Shown: positions 1 to 7,753, counted from the first letter of the stretch. The stretch is 64,000 bases of DNA from JAZSMJ01 sp045535815 (GCA_045535815.1 JAZSMJ010000066.1:1-64000), one strand, 5' to 3'. Notes: a model not told the origin generated them from the letters alone. Program-made: numbers and translations.

Positions 1-471
1 CTTGTTGCGTACTTTTGGCTTTTCATGTGCTGCCGCCTGTTCCTTGAACTTGCGAAGCACTTTCAATACAGAAGGACGTTCTTTCTTCCGGTCGGTTTTT
101 GCAGTATATTCCTTGAACGCTGCTGTCAGCGCATCGGCATCCCTTGCCTTAAAGAACACAAGGTACTTAGGGGCATCTCCTGAACGGTCTTTCTTCAGAG
201 CAAAGTCCACAGCATATTTACGGGCGATTCTTTCAAAATTTTTGATGTTTTTATCGGTAATCTCGATATTGGATACACCCTGATTTTGCCCCACAAGCTC
301 CTTAATGCTTTGCTTTCCGCATGGCTTAATGGGACCATCCCTCACTTTATCCAGCTTCTTTTCCTTGCGGTATGCAAGATATTTGGATATAGCCGCTTTC
401 AAAACCTGTGCGGTCATTTTTGAAGTGTTTACCGCTAAAGTTACGGTACGGCTTTCCACTTCTTCCTGCAT
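1..471 (-). CDS. pcfB: PcfB-like (DUF3801) conjugation protein, 3' end cut by window edge
   Basis: The frame is open for 157 codons from an ATG at 471 to base 1 with no stop, so the C-terminus lies outside the window. GAGGTGAC lies just upstream of the ATG. The N-terminus (MQEEVESRTVTLAVNTSKMT) and the following Lys-rich helical stretch match the PcfB/DUF3801 family, a relaxosome-associated protein of Gram-positive conjugative elements that works with the coupling protein at the DNA-transfer machine. In related elements the VirD4-type coupling protein follows it, which would place that gene to the left of this window. It heads the conjugation end of the element occupying 1-7.7 kb. The family call is from recall, not from a search. 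Confidence 0.85.
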   Translation of the reverse strand, partial: MQEEVESRTVTLAVNTSKMTAQVLKAAISKYLAYRKEKKLDKVRDGPIKPCGKQSIKELVGQNQGVSNIEITDKNIKNFERIARKYAVDFALKKDRSGDAPKYLVFFKARDADALTAAFKEYTAKTDRKKERPSVLKVLRKFKEQAAAHEKPKVRNK

Positions 472-509
472 GGAGCGTCACCTCTTTTTTTTTGGAATAT
501 GAGTAGGGC

Positions 510-1616
510 TTATCTCGGTGCCCAATTGATAATAAATACCAGCGTAAGCACCTGTTCGTTTTGCAGGATGTCGGAAGTAGCGGAAACAACGGCATCATAC
601 TGCAAAGCGAACCAATCGCCTTTGTCAATCGTCCAGTCACTCGGTAGGGAGAGTGATTCACTTGTACCTATCCGGATCGTTTTCGCACCGTTGAGATAGA
701 ATCCGATTAAATGAGAATCTACCTTTTCGTTTGCCATGTTGTAATCATACGGTACAAGCGTCCAGTTATCTCCGGCTGAAACGGTAACGGACGTGATCTC
801 TACGGCATGGGAGGAATTATTGATTATGGCAGCATTGGTCGCGGCATACACTTCGCCGTTTTTTGAAACTGTCAGACTCATGTTCGCCGGAACGGTTACA
901 GAGAAGAAGGTCAGAAGATATTCGCAATCATCGCAATAACCGTCAAAATCGGAATCTTTATGGTAATCCATTTCGTCTGTACTGTATTCACAGTGGCAGA
1001 CAACTTCGCGAATATGCTCTGAATCGGAAATCGAACTCCATGCCCCATAAATGAAGGTATGATCTTCGGTTTCTTCGATTTCAAAACCACAGTCACAGGT
1101 ATGAATCAGATAATGCTGCGTAGCATCCTTTTGCTGAAATTTATTGTTGGCAATTAACTGATGATTTTCATACTCATATCTGTTGTATCCGCAACTACAG
1201 CTTGCAAGTCGACTGTGTTGTGACGAATTATCCATAGTCCATGCTCCATATGACAATGAGTGGCTTTCGTATTTGATAGCACTATATCCACAGATCGAAC
1301 ATGAAACACTATACTTATGTTGTGATTCAGAATAATTTGTCTTTGATCCATATACGGAACTATGACTTTCGGTTTGACTGAAACTGTATCCGCAAGGACA
1401 GATTACAGTACGTGTATGACCTGAAGAGCTATCTGGACTCCATTTTCCGTATTGTAAAGAATGGTTTCCAAAAACAGAGCAGATACTTCGACTCGAAATG
1501 TTAACGTGTTCTTCTGATGTATCAGACGCCATAGCGTATGTTGTGAAAATGTTGAATGTGAGCATAACTGCCATGAACAGCGACAGGATAGATTTCTTAT
1601 TTAAAAATGTTGTCAT
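510..1616 (-). CDS. secreted protein with Cys/His repeats and an IINNS C-terminal domain
   Basis: This 368-residue protein has a signal peptide (about residues 1-30). It then has about five imperfect repeats of 35-38 residues with the pattern H..xYGxW......H......CxCGY, and a short Asp-rich loop (DSDFDGYCDD) like a calcium-binding type-3 repeat. The C-terminal 130 residues (VTVPANMSLTV, IINNSSHAVEITSV, NWTL, ending VFIINWAPR) match the three genes upstream. The Cys/His repeat type is common in surface proteins of gut Firmicutes. It is probably secreted or surface-bound. The function is unknown; adhesion, mating-pair contact or fibre formation are guesses. It follows the paralogue at 1626-2132 by 9 bases, so the two are surely co-transcribed. 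Confidence 0.85.
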   Translation of the reverse strand: MTTFLNKKSILSLFMAVMLTFNIFTTYAMASDTSEEHVNISSRSICSVFGNHSLQYGKWSPDSSSGHTRTVICPCGYSFSQTESHSSVYGSKTNYSESQHKYSVSCSICGYSAIKYESHSLSYGAWTMDNSSQHSRLASCSCGYNRYEYENHQLIANNKFQQKDATQHYLIHTCDCGFEIEETEDHTFIYGAWSSISDSEHIREVVCHCEYSTDEMDYHKDSDFDGYCDDCEYLLTFFSVTVPANMSLTVSKNGEVYAATNAAIINNSSHAVEITSVTVSAGDNWTLVPYDYNMANEKVDSHLIGFYLNGAKTIRIGTSESLSLPSDWTIDKGDWFALQYDAVVSATSDILQNEQVLTLVFIINWAPR

Positions 1617-1625
1617 AAAGTCTCC

Positions 1626-2132
1626 TTAATCTACGATAGAGATCGTAAATACCACATTGGCAGCGTTTACATTCTCTGTATTGGGAGCATCCCTCGATAC
1701 CTTGGCGTAATAGGTGAGAATATGGCTTTGTTCAGCAGCAATTACGGGAAATGCGGAAGAAGTGATGGAAAGGTTTCCCGACCCCTGCGTAGAACAGCCG
1801 TTGATCTTTAGAGCGATGGTTTGACTTCCCGAAAAGCTACTGTAGTTACCGACCTTGTATGCACCATCGGTGACAGAAACTGATGTTACCTGAATTTGTG
1901 TGGTTTTGGAGTTGTTGATGATTCTCGCATTATCCGCTGTGACGACTGTGCCGTTGATAACGTACACTGGAAGCGATGCAGGAATGGTTACATTGACCGC
2001 ACGGTACTCGTTTGCAACTGTCAGCGTAACTGGAACTTTTGCCGTTGTTGATGTGGAGGCAAATACCGTTGTGCTAAGGGAGAGCATACAGATTACGACA
2101 AGGAGGATTGCTATCAGGTGTTTATGCTTCAT
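1626..2132 (-). CDS. secreted IINNS-domain protein, short form
   Basis: This 168-residue protein has a clear signal peptide (MKHKHLIAILLVVICMLSLS, cleavage after VFA near residue 26). The rest is one beta-rich domain with VTIPASLPVYV, an ADNARIINNSKTTQIQVTSV core and an ANVVFTISIVD end. These three blocks line up with the C-terminal domains of the genes at 510-1616, 2217-2879 and 2975-3583, so all four are paralogues. It lacks the W-x-L motif and calcium loop of the others. No enzyme motif is visible. The arrangement (signal peptide, sheet-rich, tandem copies) is what one expects of a structural surface or fibre protein, but this is inference. Confidence 0.8.
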   Translation of the reverse strand: MKHKHLIAILLVVICMLSLSTTVFASTSTTAKVPVTLTVANEYRAVNVTIPASLPVYVINGTVVTADNARIINNSKTTQIQVTSVSVTDGAYKVGNYSSFSGSQTIALKINGCSTQGSGNLSITSSAFPVIAAEQSHILTYYAKVSRDAPNTENVNAANVVFTISIVD

Positions 2133-2148
2133 ATACCTTCCTTTCCGC

Positions 2149-2191
2149 AGTAATGGTGTCCCAGAGAATAATTCCCGGAGATACCATTACT
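2149..2191 (-). repeat. imperfect 12-bp inverted repeat between paralogue genes
   Basis: AGTAATGGTGTC (2149-2160) pairs with GATACCATTACT (2180-2191), allowing one G-T pair, around a 19-base loop. It lies between two genes of the secreted-paralogue array. There is no T-run on the minus-strand side, so it is more likely a processing or stabilising hairpin than an intrinsic terminator. Confidence 0.45.
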
Positions 2192-2216
2192 GCTGTTAAT
2201 ATTTGCTGTTTGGCGA

Positions 2217-2879
2217 TCAGGCTACCATATCCCATTCTATAACAAATACCACATTTGCTATGGTTGTATTGCTCATCGCCCCGGAAAGAGGAGTGACGAT
2301 AGCGGAATACTGGATTGCAACAGTATTGCCGGAAAGATTACCTAAGCCCGTCATATAGCAACCTGCGATAGGTTCGGAAATGAGGTGCTGAGTGGAATTA
2401 TCGGAAGTGGTCTTGACCTGCTTACCGCCGCCGATGGACAAAGCAAAACCGAGTTTGTTGGAGTCAACCTTTTCTGCGGCAAGAATGAATTTATCACCGA
2501 ATGCCGTTAGATTCCAATCATCGGCTGCCGTGATGGTTACGGACTTCACACGAACTGCACCGTAGGAATTGTTGATGATCTTACAGTCGGTAGCGGTGAC
2601 GACATTACCATCATCGGACATTGCCATTGGAAGTGCAGTGGGAACAACGACGCTCAGTTTGGTTGGTGTTACAGTGCACGGATCATCGGGAATGCCGTCA
2701 CCGTCGGTATCTGTACCACCGAGCCCGTCGTTTGTAGTAGTGAGGTTTACGGGAGTTGAAGCCGATTCGCCGCTTGTGCTTATTTCAGCCGCAAAAGTGT
2801 TAATGGACATTGCACACACCATGCAGCAGAGCGCAAGACAAAGGGACACGATCTTTGAAATGGATTTGTGTTTGGTCAT
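2217..2879 (-). CDS. secreted IINNS-domain protein with calcium-loop motif
   Basis: The chosen start is the ATG at 2879, preceded by AAAAGGAGAAAAACAT; an open frame extends 24 codons further but lacks a ribosome site. The 220-residue product has a lysine-rich N-terminus, a hydrophobic signal segment ending near NTFAAE, and a DTDGDGIPDD loop typical of calcium-binding thrombospondin type-3 repeats. The paralogue domain follows: VVVPTALPMAM, TDCKIINNSYGAVRVKSV, DDWNLTAF, AEKVDSNKLGF, ending NVVFVIEWD. It is closest to the neighbour at 2975-3583, which looks like a recent tandem duplicate. The W-x-L motif weakly recalls WxL cell-wall-binding domains, but the match is not good enough to claim. 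Confidence 0.82.
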   Translation of the reverse strand: MTKHKSISKIVSLCLALCCMVCAMSINTFAAEISTSGESASTPVNLTTTNDGLGGTDTDGDGIPDDPCTVTPTKLSVVVPTALPMAMSDDGNVVTATDCKIINNSYGAVRVKSVTITAADDWNLTAFGDKFILAAEKVDSNKLGFALSIGGGKQVKTTSDNSTQHLISEPIAGCYMTGLGNLSGNTVAIQYSAIVTPLSGAMSNTTIANVVFVIEWDMVA

Positions 2880-2930
2880 ATGTTTTTCTCCTTTTATGCC
2901 TTTCAGCTTTGAAAATATGATTGTTTGTAT

Positions 2931-2956
2931 AGAAAAAGGGCGGTTGCTCACCGCCC
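2931..2956 (-). terminator. intrinsic terminator after the 2975-3583 gene
   Basis: Read on the minus strand, GGGCGG TGAGCAA CCGCCC is followed by TTTTTCT. It sits directly downstream of the stop of the gene at 2975-3583 and before the next paralogue, so transcription of the array is at least partly uncoupled here. Confidence 0.75.
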
Positions 2957-2974
2957 TATATCCATATTATTTGA

Positions 2975-3583
2975 TTATGCTGCAGTATCCCATTCGATGA
3001 CGAATACCACATTTGCAATGTTAGCATTGGTTACGGGAGAGGAAAGGGGTGTTACGATTGCATCGTAGGTTACGCTTACGAAATTGCTGTTCGGATTACC
3101 TACGCCACTCATATAGCATCCTGCAATTGGTGCAGAAATGAGTGCCTGAGATACTTCGTTGGAATTATCGGTCATTACAGCGTTACCTTCGCCAATAGCG
3201 ATGGAAAATCCGAGCTTGTTGGAATCTACCTTTTCAGACGCGAGAGTAGACTTGTCACCAAAAGTGGTGAGTCTCCAGCCGTTTGCGGTAGAGATTGTGA
3301 CGGATTTTACGCGAACTGCACCGTAGGAATTGTTGATGATTTTGCAGTCTGTTGCAGTGGTTACATCACCGGTCTGGCTCATTGCCATCGGGAGAGTGGT
3401 AGGAACGGTTACGGACATTGCGGTTGCGGCAGGTTCTCCGTCGATGGAACCATCCTCGGTAGAACTGAGATAAACGGGAGTAGTACCTGCTCCGCCGTCA
3501 GAATCTACTTCAGCGGCAAAGGCAGATATGGACATGGCACATACCATGCAGATCGTAAGAGCGAGTGCAATAAACTTTTTCAT
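2975..3583 (-). CDS. secreted IINNS-domain protein
   Basis: This 202-residue protein has a signal peptide (MKKFIALALTICMVCAMSIS, cleavage after AFA near residue 23) and a Gly/Ser/Asp-rich spacer. The domain shared with three downstream genes follows: VTVPTTLPMAM, TATDCKIINNSYGAVRVKSV, NGWRLTTF, SEKVDSNKLGF, end NVVFVIEWD. From KIINNS to the C-terminus it is very similar to the product at 2217-2879. The start is supported by AAAGGAGATTAAACC just upstream. It is first in the run of four paralogues and is followed by its own terminator, so it may be the most highly expressed. The function is unknown; it is presumably surface-exposed. Confidence 0.83.
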   Translation of the reverse strand: MKKFIALALTICMVCAMSISAFAAEVDSDGGAGTTPVYLSSTEDGSIDGEPAATAMSVTVPTTLPMAMSQTGDVTTATDCKIINNSYGAVRVKSVTISTANGWRLTTFGDKSTLASEKVDSNKLGFSIAIGEGNAVMTDNSNEVSQALISAPIAGCYMSGVGNPNSNFVSVTYDAIVTPLSSPVTNANIANVVFVIEWDTAA

Positions 3584-3641
3584 AGGTTTAATCTCCTTTT
3601 TTTGTTTATGAATTATTTTTTTATTACTTGTGTATCACAGC

Positions 3642-4229
3642 TTATTCAAGCACAGTGATGTGAATGATAGCTCCGGCACAACCAAGATGTGCGCCGGAAT
3701 TGGGATCTACATTGTAGAACATGGCGGTACATTCATACACACCCTTATCAAGATCGACGTTCAGCTTGGCACTTTCGATTTTACTGCCAACGGGAATTGC
3801 ACCGGATCTATATATTATCTCACCCGTATCATTTCGGGTGATTTCCACAACTTGCGGATAACGGTTGATGTTCTCGTTGACGATCATGAGATTTCCGGCA
3901 GATGTACCGTTAGCGAAGTTGGGAGCGGTGTTGCAAGAAATATTCATCATTCCTTCCTCAACCTTTTCATTCAGATTTGCAATGATTCTGTCTGCATCTG
4001 TTTTGTCCCAGCCGCCCTGTACAGCATCGTTATCATATACAATGCCGGACTTGATTGTGTCGTCTGTCGTTTCAATCGGCTTGTCGCTTTCACAACCACG
4101 GAGCAGACTAATGATAATGGCAATCGCAATAAGGATACCGATTGTGATACCTGTAATTTTTAAGAACATGCCGTTATCTTTTTTTTGATAACGTGATTTG
4201 TTGTTTACGGAATGTTTGGAATCTTTCAT
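3642..4229 (-). CDS. membrane-anchored extracytoplasmic protein of the conjugative element
   Basis: The start is placed at the ATG at 4229, which has CAGGAG six bases upstream; the longer frame starting at 4280 has no ribosome site. The 195-residue product begins with a basic cytoplasmic tail (KHSVNNKSRYQKKD), then one transmembrane helix (about residues 22-42, ITGITIGILIAIAIIISLL) ending in RGC. The extracytoplasmic domain carries SAGNLMIVNENINRYPQVVE and ends with IIHITVLE. The RGC after the helix could be a lipid-modified Cys, though the order (long basic tail, then helix) fits a simple anchor better. It leads the secreted-protein array and may tether or scaffold it. No family was recognised with confidence. 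Confidence 0.78.
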   Translation of the reverse strand: MKDSKHSVNNKSRYQKKDNGMFLKITGITIGILIAIAIIISLLRGCESDKPIETTDDTIKSGIVYDNDAVQGGWDKTDADRIIANLNEKVEEGMMNISCNTAPNFANGTSAGNLMIVNENINRYPQVVEITRNDTGEIIYRSGAIPVGSKIESAKLNVDLDKGVYECTAMFYNVDPNSGAHLGCAGAIIHITVLE

Positions 4230-4297
4230 TCTGGTCTCCTGTCTGCCGTCTTTGCGGCGTATAGATTTGTCTTTGCGCATTTGTCTTGGTGGTTCGG

Positions 4298-4359
4298 TTA
4301 AGGCGGAATCACCAAGCGGTGCAGATAATACAGCATGGAATCACTCCTTTCGAGGGCAT
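4298..4359 (-). CDS. two overlapping mini-ORFs, possible leader peptides
   Basis: On the minus strand an ATG at 4359 with GGGAG upstream opens a 16-residue frame (MPSKGVIPCCIICTAW, stop at 4309). A second ATG at 4336, preceded by AAAGGAGTGATTCC, opens a 12-residue frame (MLYYLHRLVIPP, stop at 4298). Both ribosome sites are better than that of the gene that follows. They may couple translation or regulate the genes at 3642-4229 and beyond. Expression is not shown by anything else in the sequence. Confidence 0.3.
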
Positions 4360-4376
4360 AAAAATAACTCCCACTT

Positions 4377-5282
4377 TTATTTGTTGTGAGAGCTGTTACC
4401 ATACAAATCATGCTGAACTAACGCTGAGTAATAGTTGCCGATGGTAATCGAGGCATTGTACAGCGTTGTCAGTAGATATTGCTTGATGTTTCGAATTTTC
4501 GTTGTGTTTTCTTTCAGGCAGTTAAATACGAATTTGATATGCTCTATGTCCAGCTTTAGTAGCCGTGAGCGAACTATCTCGGAAGGGTGGTCTGTTCCTG
4601 CCACGCGTATATACCTTTTCGTGGAACATACCGTTTCCACTAGAAGTTCTAGTATTTCCTTCAGCCTGTCACGGTCAAGGGGGAGTTCATCGTACAGAAT
4701 GTCATACGAGATATTTTCCTTTATGATTTCTCTGTATATCTCTATATCACGCATATTCGCTTCGTTTCGTTTCGATTCAAGGTCGGTAAGCACGGAAAGA
4801 TGTTTACCATCGGAATAGAATGAATCGATGTTTTGTGAGTTAGTAATTGATTTGTGAGTATTTGTTATATCTATATTTAATTGTGTGGGATTTTCCTGTT
4901 CAGGCTTTGCCAAGATAGGTTTATCCAAGCTTGGATTTTCCAAAACTGGATTTTCCCGTTCAGGTTTTTCCGGTTTAGGTGAAGGCTGTTTCGGCTGTTC
5001 TAGTATAGTGTATTCGATAGAACCGAGCTGACCGTTGGTGCTCCGAACACGCTCACGAATCACATATCCGTGTTCTTCCAGTTCTCTCACTCCGGCACAA
5101 ATGCTGTCTACACCGTCCTTACAGATATGGGCAAGACCTTTAGTGGTGTAGTCCCAATCTTCGGGAAGGGAGAGCATAAGTGAGAGCAAACCTTTTGCTT
5201 TCAGTGATAAATCCTTATTCCGCAGATGATAATTAGCCATCACGGTATAATCCTTTGTCTTTTCAATTCGGAATACTGCCAT
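4377..5282 (-). CDS. replication-initiator-like protein with N-terminal winged helix
   Basis: The ATG at 5282 (GAGGGAGACACGC upstream) gives 301 residues; the frame is open further upstream without a ribosome site. The N-terminus (MAVFRIEKTKDYTVMANYHL, then KAKGLLSLMLSLPEDWDYTT) matches the winged-helix domain found in RepA/replisome-organiser-like proteins of Firmicutes plasmids and conjugative elements. A Pro/Lys/Glu-rich linker (about residues 110-150) contains repeated NPxLxKP units. The C-terminal half is helical and matches a DUF6017-type tail. The probable role is initiating replication of the excised element. It overlaps the upstream gene by 20 bases, so translation is coupled. Confidence 0.8.
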   Translation of the reverse strand: MAVFRIEKTKDYTVMANYHLRNKDLSLKAKGLLSLMLSLPEDWDYTTKGLAHICKDGVDSICAGVRELEEHGYVIRERVRSTNGQLGSIEYTILEQPKQPSPKPEKPERENPVLENPSLDKPILAKPEQENPTQLNIDITNTHKSITNSQNIDSFYSDGKHLSVLTDLESKRNEANMRDIEIYREIIKENISYDILYDELPLDRDRLKEILELLVETVCSTKRYIRVAGTDHPSEIVRSRLLKLDIEHIKFVFNCLKENTTKIRNIKQYLLTTLYNASITIGNYYSALVQHDLYGNSSHNK

Positions 5283-5898
5283 GCGTGTCTCCCTCGTTGT
5301 CCAGCGACAGAATTGCTGGTCCGTATCTGCTGATAAGAATTGCATTGATAACAAGCCGAAATGCTTCTTCATCGTATATCTCGGGGTCGGCAAGTTCATC
5401 CGCTTTCATGTCGTTTGATTGTGTGTACAGGCTTTTCGCCGCTTTATACAGTGCATATTGTTTGATATTCATGCCGAGAAGCTGTGTGAAACGAAAATCT
5501 ATTCTCAGATTTGTGAAGCACTTTGACATACGGCTGAACAAGTCGGCATCTGCGGTCAGTAGATAGAGAGCCGCATAATATACGTTGGTGCCCTGTTCTT
5601 CAAAATGATCGTATTCAAAATGATCGTATATGATTTGTGTATGAGTGAATCTGTGCTTGTGATTTTTGTCTTTCCATAAAGGTTGATCGGCATATCTCAA
5701 TAAGTGTTTCAATCGATTTTGTAGGTGCATATGCTCCAAGAAAAAAGAACGAAACAGCAGCTTATATTCTACAACACCCGTTTCGATTCTCTCGCTCATC
5801 CAAGGGCATATGATCTCTCTGCATCGTCCGCGAATGAATCGCAGGCAATATTTACAGTTCATATCCTGACGTTTGTATTTATATTCTTGACGTTTCAT
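5263..5898 (-). CDS. conserved conjugative-element protein with N-terminal Cys cluster
   Basis: The start at 5898 has CGGAGGAAATC upstream, giving 211 residues. The first 35 residues carry CxxC (NCKYCLRF), then RGRC and IICPWM, that is four Cys in a small zinc-binding-like arrangement. The rest is helical, ending with a conserved-looking NAILISRYGPAILSL block. I recall similar proteins between parB and rep-like genes in Tn1549-type elements but cannot name the family. It could be a DNA- or protein-binding accessory factor. A stutter (YDHFEYDHFE) near residue 95 reflects a 15-base direct duplication in the DNA. Confidence 0.72.
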   Translation of the reverse strand: MKRQEYKYKRQDMNCKYCLRFIRGRCREIICPWMSERIETGVVEYKLLFRSFFLEHMHLQNRLKHLLRYADQPLWKDKNHKHRFTHTQIIYDHFEYDHFEEQGTNVYYAALYLLTADADLFSRMSKCFTNLRIDFRFTQLLGMNIKQYALYKAAKSLYTQSNDMKADELADPEIYDEEAFRLVINAILISRYGPAILSLDNEGDTHGSIPN

Positions 5899-5976
5899 GA
5901 TTTCCTCCGATAGATTTTGAAATGACAAACGTCCGATGAGATGAATCACTCAACATCGGACGTTCAAATAAGATAT

Positions 5977-6852
5977 TCAGTTATTGCTTGTTTTCTGATT
6001 TATATTTTCTATTCGCCGTTTATACCACATATCCAGCAGGCGGTAGATTGTTTTTTCGATTTGCTTTGAAGTATAGCTTTTTGGGAAGTATTTGCGGAGT
6101 TTTTCCAATGTGAGTGTCAGATTCCCACTCTCGGGTTTCTTTTGCTCGGTCATAATCCCCAGCATGGAGTCATCGTCCAATTTGCCTTCTTGGGACAGTT
6201 TCTTCATGCGCTGAGCCTGTGAGAGCGATGGCGTAGCCTGTTCGCTGTCGATAGTGTCAATCAGTAGCAATTGTTCATCAGGTTTCAGATAAGAGAGTTC
6301 AACAGCAGGCGTCATGCCTATTTTTCCATTATCAACCATTTGTTGAAGTTCAGGCTTCAGTTCGGTCAGTCGTATGTATCTCTGTATTTGTGCGCGGCTT
6401 TCACCTGATTCCTTCGCTATTATTTCATCTGAACGCAACTTCGTCTCAACTTGAGACGAAGTTAAATCACGCCGTGCTCCTTGCCGTTTTATTGCATCGA
6501 TTTTCATCTTGTATGCTTTTGCACGTTCGCTGGGGAGAATAAACTCTCTCTGCAAATTGCTGTCTACCATGATGATTGTAGCGACATCTCTGTCCACATC
6601 TCGGACAATTACGGGCATTGTATTAAATCCGGCTTGTTCACAGGCATATTTGCGTCTGTGTCCTGAAATCAGTTCGTATAATCCATTTTCAATCGGTCTG
6701 ACAATTGCCGGAACTATAATGCCATATTCTTTGACGCTCTCTATTGTCTGCTTCATGGAGTCATCATCTCTGATGCTGAATGGGTGATTGGGAAATGAAA
6801 CAATTTTGCTGATTGGTAAATTCATTATTTGTTCCGTAGAGCCCTTTAACAT
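5977..6852 (-). CDS. parB: ParB/Spo0J-family partition protein
   Basis: This is 291 residues with AGGAGGTC just before the ATG. The N-terminal ParB/Srx-type nuclease-fold domain has SIRDDDSMKQTIESVKEYG, then the GHRRKYACEQAG box (about residues 63-75), the family's nucleotide-binding signature. A central helix-turn-helix (SGESRAQIQRYIRLTEL, about 150-165) would bind the centromere site. The C-terminal region is likely for dimerisation. ParB keeps plasmids or excised elements from being lost. No ParA gene is next to it; the upstream neighbour is a small DUF6870-like gene and then the recombinase stump, so parA was probably deleted or lies elsewhere. A 27-bp palindrome lies inside the gene at 6437-6463. 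Confidence 0.9.
   Translation of the reverse strand: MLKGSTEQIMNLPISKIVSFPNHPFSIRDDDSMKQTIESVKEYGIIVPAIVRPIENGLYELISGHRRKYACEQAGFNTMPVIVRDVDRDVATIIMVDSNLQREFILPSERAKAYKMKIDAIKRQGARRDLTSSQVETKLRSDEIIAKESGESRAQIQRYIRLTELKPELQQMVDNGKIGMTPAVELSYLKPDEQLLLIDTIDSEQATPSLSQAQRMKKLSQEGKLDDDSMLGIMTEQKKPESGNLTLTLEKLRKYFPKSYTSKQIEKTIYRLLDMWYKRRIENINQKTSNN
6437..6463. repeat. 27-bp perfect palindrome inside parB, candidate parS-like site
   Basis: AACTTCGTCTCAA (6437-6449), a single C, then its exact reverse complement TTGAGACGAAGTT (6451-6463). It lies in the coding sequence for TSSQVETKL of ParB. Thirteen perfectly paired bases in coding DNA are unlikely by chance. In Bacillus subtilis a parS site lies within the spo0J gene, so a self-encoded centromere is plausible. 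It could instead be an mRNA hairpin. Confidence 0.7.
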
Positions 6853-6883
6853 TTTGACCTCCTGCTATGCAAACAATTCCTTG

Positions 6884-7168
6884 TTATAATTTTAACTGTA
6901 TGTATGCTTCCAACAGTTCTTGAAGAGTTCTCCCGGATGTTTCATCGAAGGAAAGTTTTACGGTATATTTTCCGTGCTTATAACAATAAGGATTTTTAAT
7001 TTGCTTTACAAAATTATTTATCCGTTCTTCTTGCGTAAGATCTGTGTTAATTTTGACATCCCGAATATCTACTAGCTCATCACGGTCAACTGTAAGCAAA
7101 TCAACATTTTTTAGATTGTCAAGAGTTGTTTTCTTGTTTTCATTATCAGTTATATTATGCTCATCCAT
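6884..7168 (-). CDS. small conserved mobile-element protein (DUF6870-like)
   Basis: This is 94 residues with GTGAAGGATTCAAG before the ATG. The middle carries LKNVDLLTVDRDELVDIRDV, a NTDLTQEERINNFVKQIKNPY block and a CYKHGKYTVKLSF strand. This pattern is familiar from small proteins (recalled as DUF6870) encoded near recombinases in Firmicutes conjugative elements. The function is unknown. The reading frame stays open upstream of the ATG through 7260 without another start codon, which may be leftover coding sequence from deleted DNA. It is 31 bases from parB and probably in the same transcript. Confidence 0.7.
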   Translation of the reverse strand: MDEHNITDNENKKTTLDNLKNVDLLTVDRDELVDIRDVKINTDLTQEERINNFVKQIKNPYCYKHGKYTVKLSFDETSGRTLQELLEAYIQLKL

Positions 7169-7235
7169 CTTGAATCCTTCACTAAAAGTATAACGACGAT
7201 CATTGATAGGATACTCTTTGATCGCCGCTATCGCA

Positions 7236-7475
7236 TCAGAAGCACCTCCATTCCTTTTTAATTTGCAGAAAAAGAAAAATAGGACTAAAGCGACGCCCGT
7301 TTGTCGGGTTTTGCTTTAGTCCTATTATATCAGAGGCATCTGCGTATATTCCGTAAAGCTCCCATCCGTCTTTATTCGATATGTATTTTTCAAAAAAGCT
7401 TTTCTGATTTTCAAGCGAGAGCGCCTGGTCGCTCTTGTCTGTCGATACACGGCAGTATACCGCTATCCGCTTCAA
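7236..7475 (-). pseudogene. truncated serine recombinase (N-terminal stump)
   Basis: The first 45 residues (MKRIAVYCRVSTDKSDQALS, then LENQKSFFEKYI and GIYADASD) are the N-terminal catalytic domain of a large serine recombinase, with the nucleophilic Ser in YCRVST. Such enzymes are normally 500 residues or more. Here the homology stops at YAD, where family members continue with a GxSG-type loop. The frame then runs through an intrinsic-terminator hairpin and ends after 79 codons. The resolvase core, zinc ribbon and coiled coil are all missing, so the protein cannot recombine DNA. It is the remnant of the element's own integrase or of another element; the break marks a deletion junction near 7325. 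Confidence 0.85.
7270..7323 (-). terminator. intrinsic terminator inside the recombinase stump
   Basis: AGGACTAAAGC (7281-7291) pairs with GCTTTAGTCCT (7313-7323); the loop itself contains a CCCG/CGGG mini-stem. On the minus strand the right arm is followed by ATTTTTCTTTTTC. It lies in the frame of the truncated recombinase just past the last recognisable residue, which fits foreign sequence joined there. Confidence 0.75.
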
Positions 7476-7648
7476 GCCTTATCACCTCTGCAGTCGGGAA
7501 TATAATGCAGCTCATTTTCTCTTATAAGAGCACGCTCAAGTGCAAGCGTTACCGCCTTTATAAAAAGCTTTTCCATATGCGGATCAAGCCTTGTGATCTT
7601 GGATATCAGCCTCACCCGATCTGCCTTTTTTGATGTGTTCAATTTCAT
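7472..7648 (-). CDS. small basic protein upstream of the recombinase stump
   Basis: The ATG at 7648 gives 58 residues (MKLNTSKKADRVRLISKITR ...). A GTG three codons upstream is an alternative. GGAGG is very close to the ATG, so the start is uncertain. It is helical and charged (LISKITRLDPHMEKLFIKAV), ends CRGDKA, and overlaps the recombinase ATG by 4 bases, which is the usual layout for a coupled helper gene. I do not recognise the family. Confidence 0.55.
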   Translation of the reverse strand: MKLNTSKKADRVRLISKITRLDPHMEKLFIKAVTLALERALIRENELHYIPDCRGDKA

Positions 7649-7753
7649 CGCCTCCACTTGATAAATACGCCCGAAAAGCTTCCCTTATGAAAAACAAAAG
7701 GGGAAAAATTTAAATCATTAAAAAAAATATTTTTTATGCAATCTAAAAACGCA

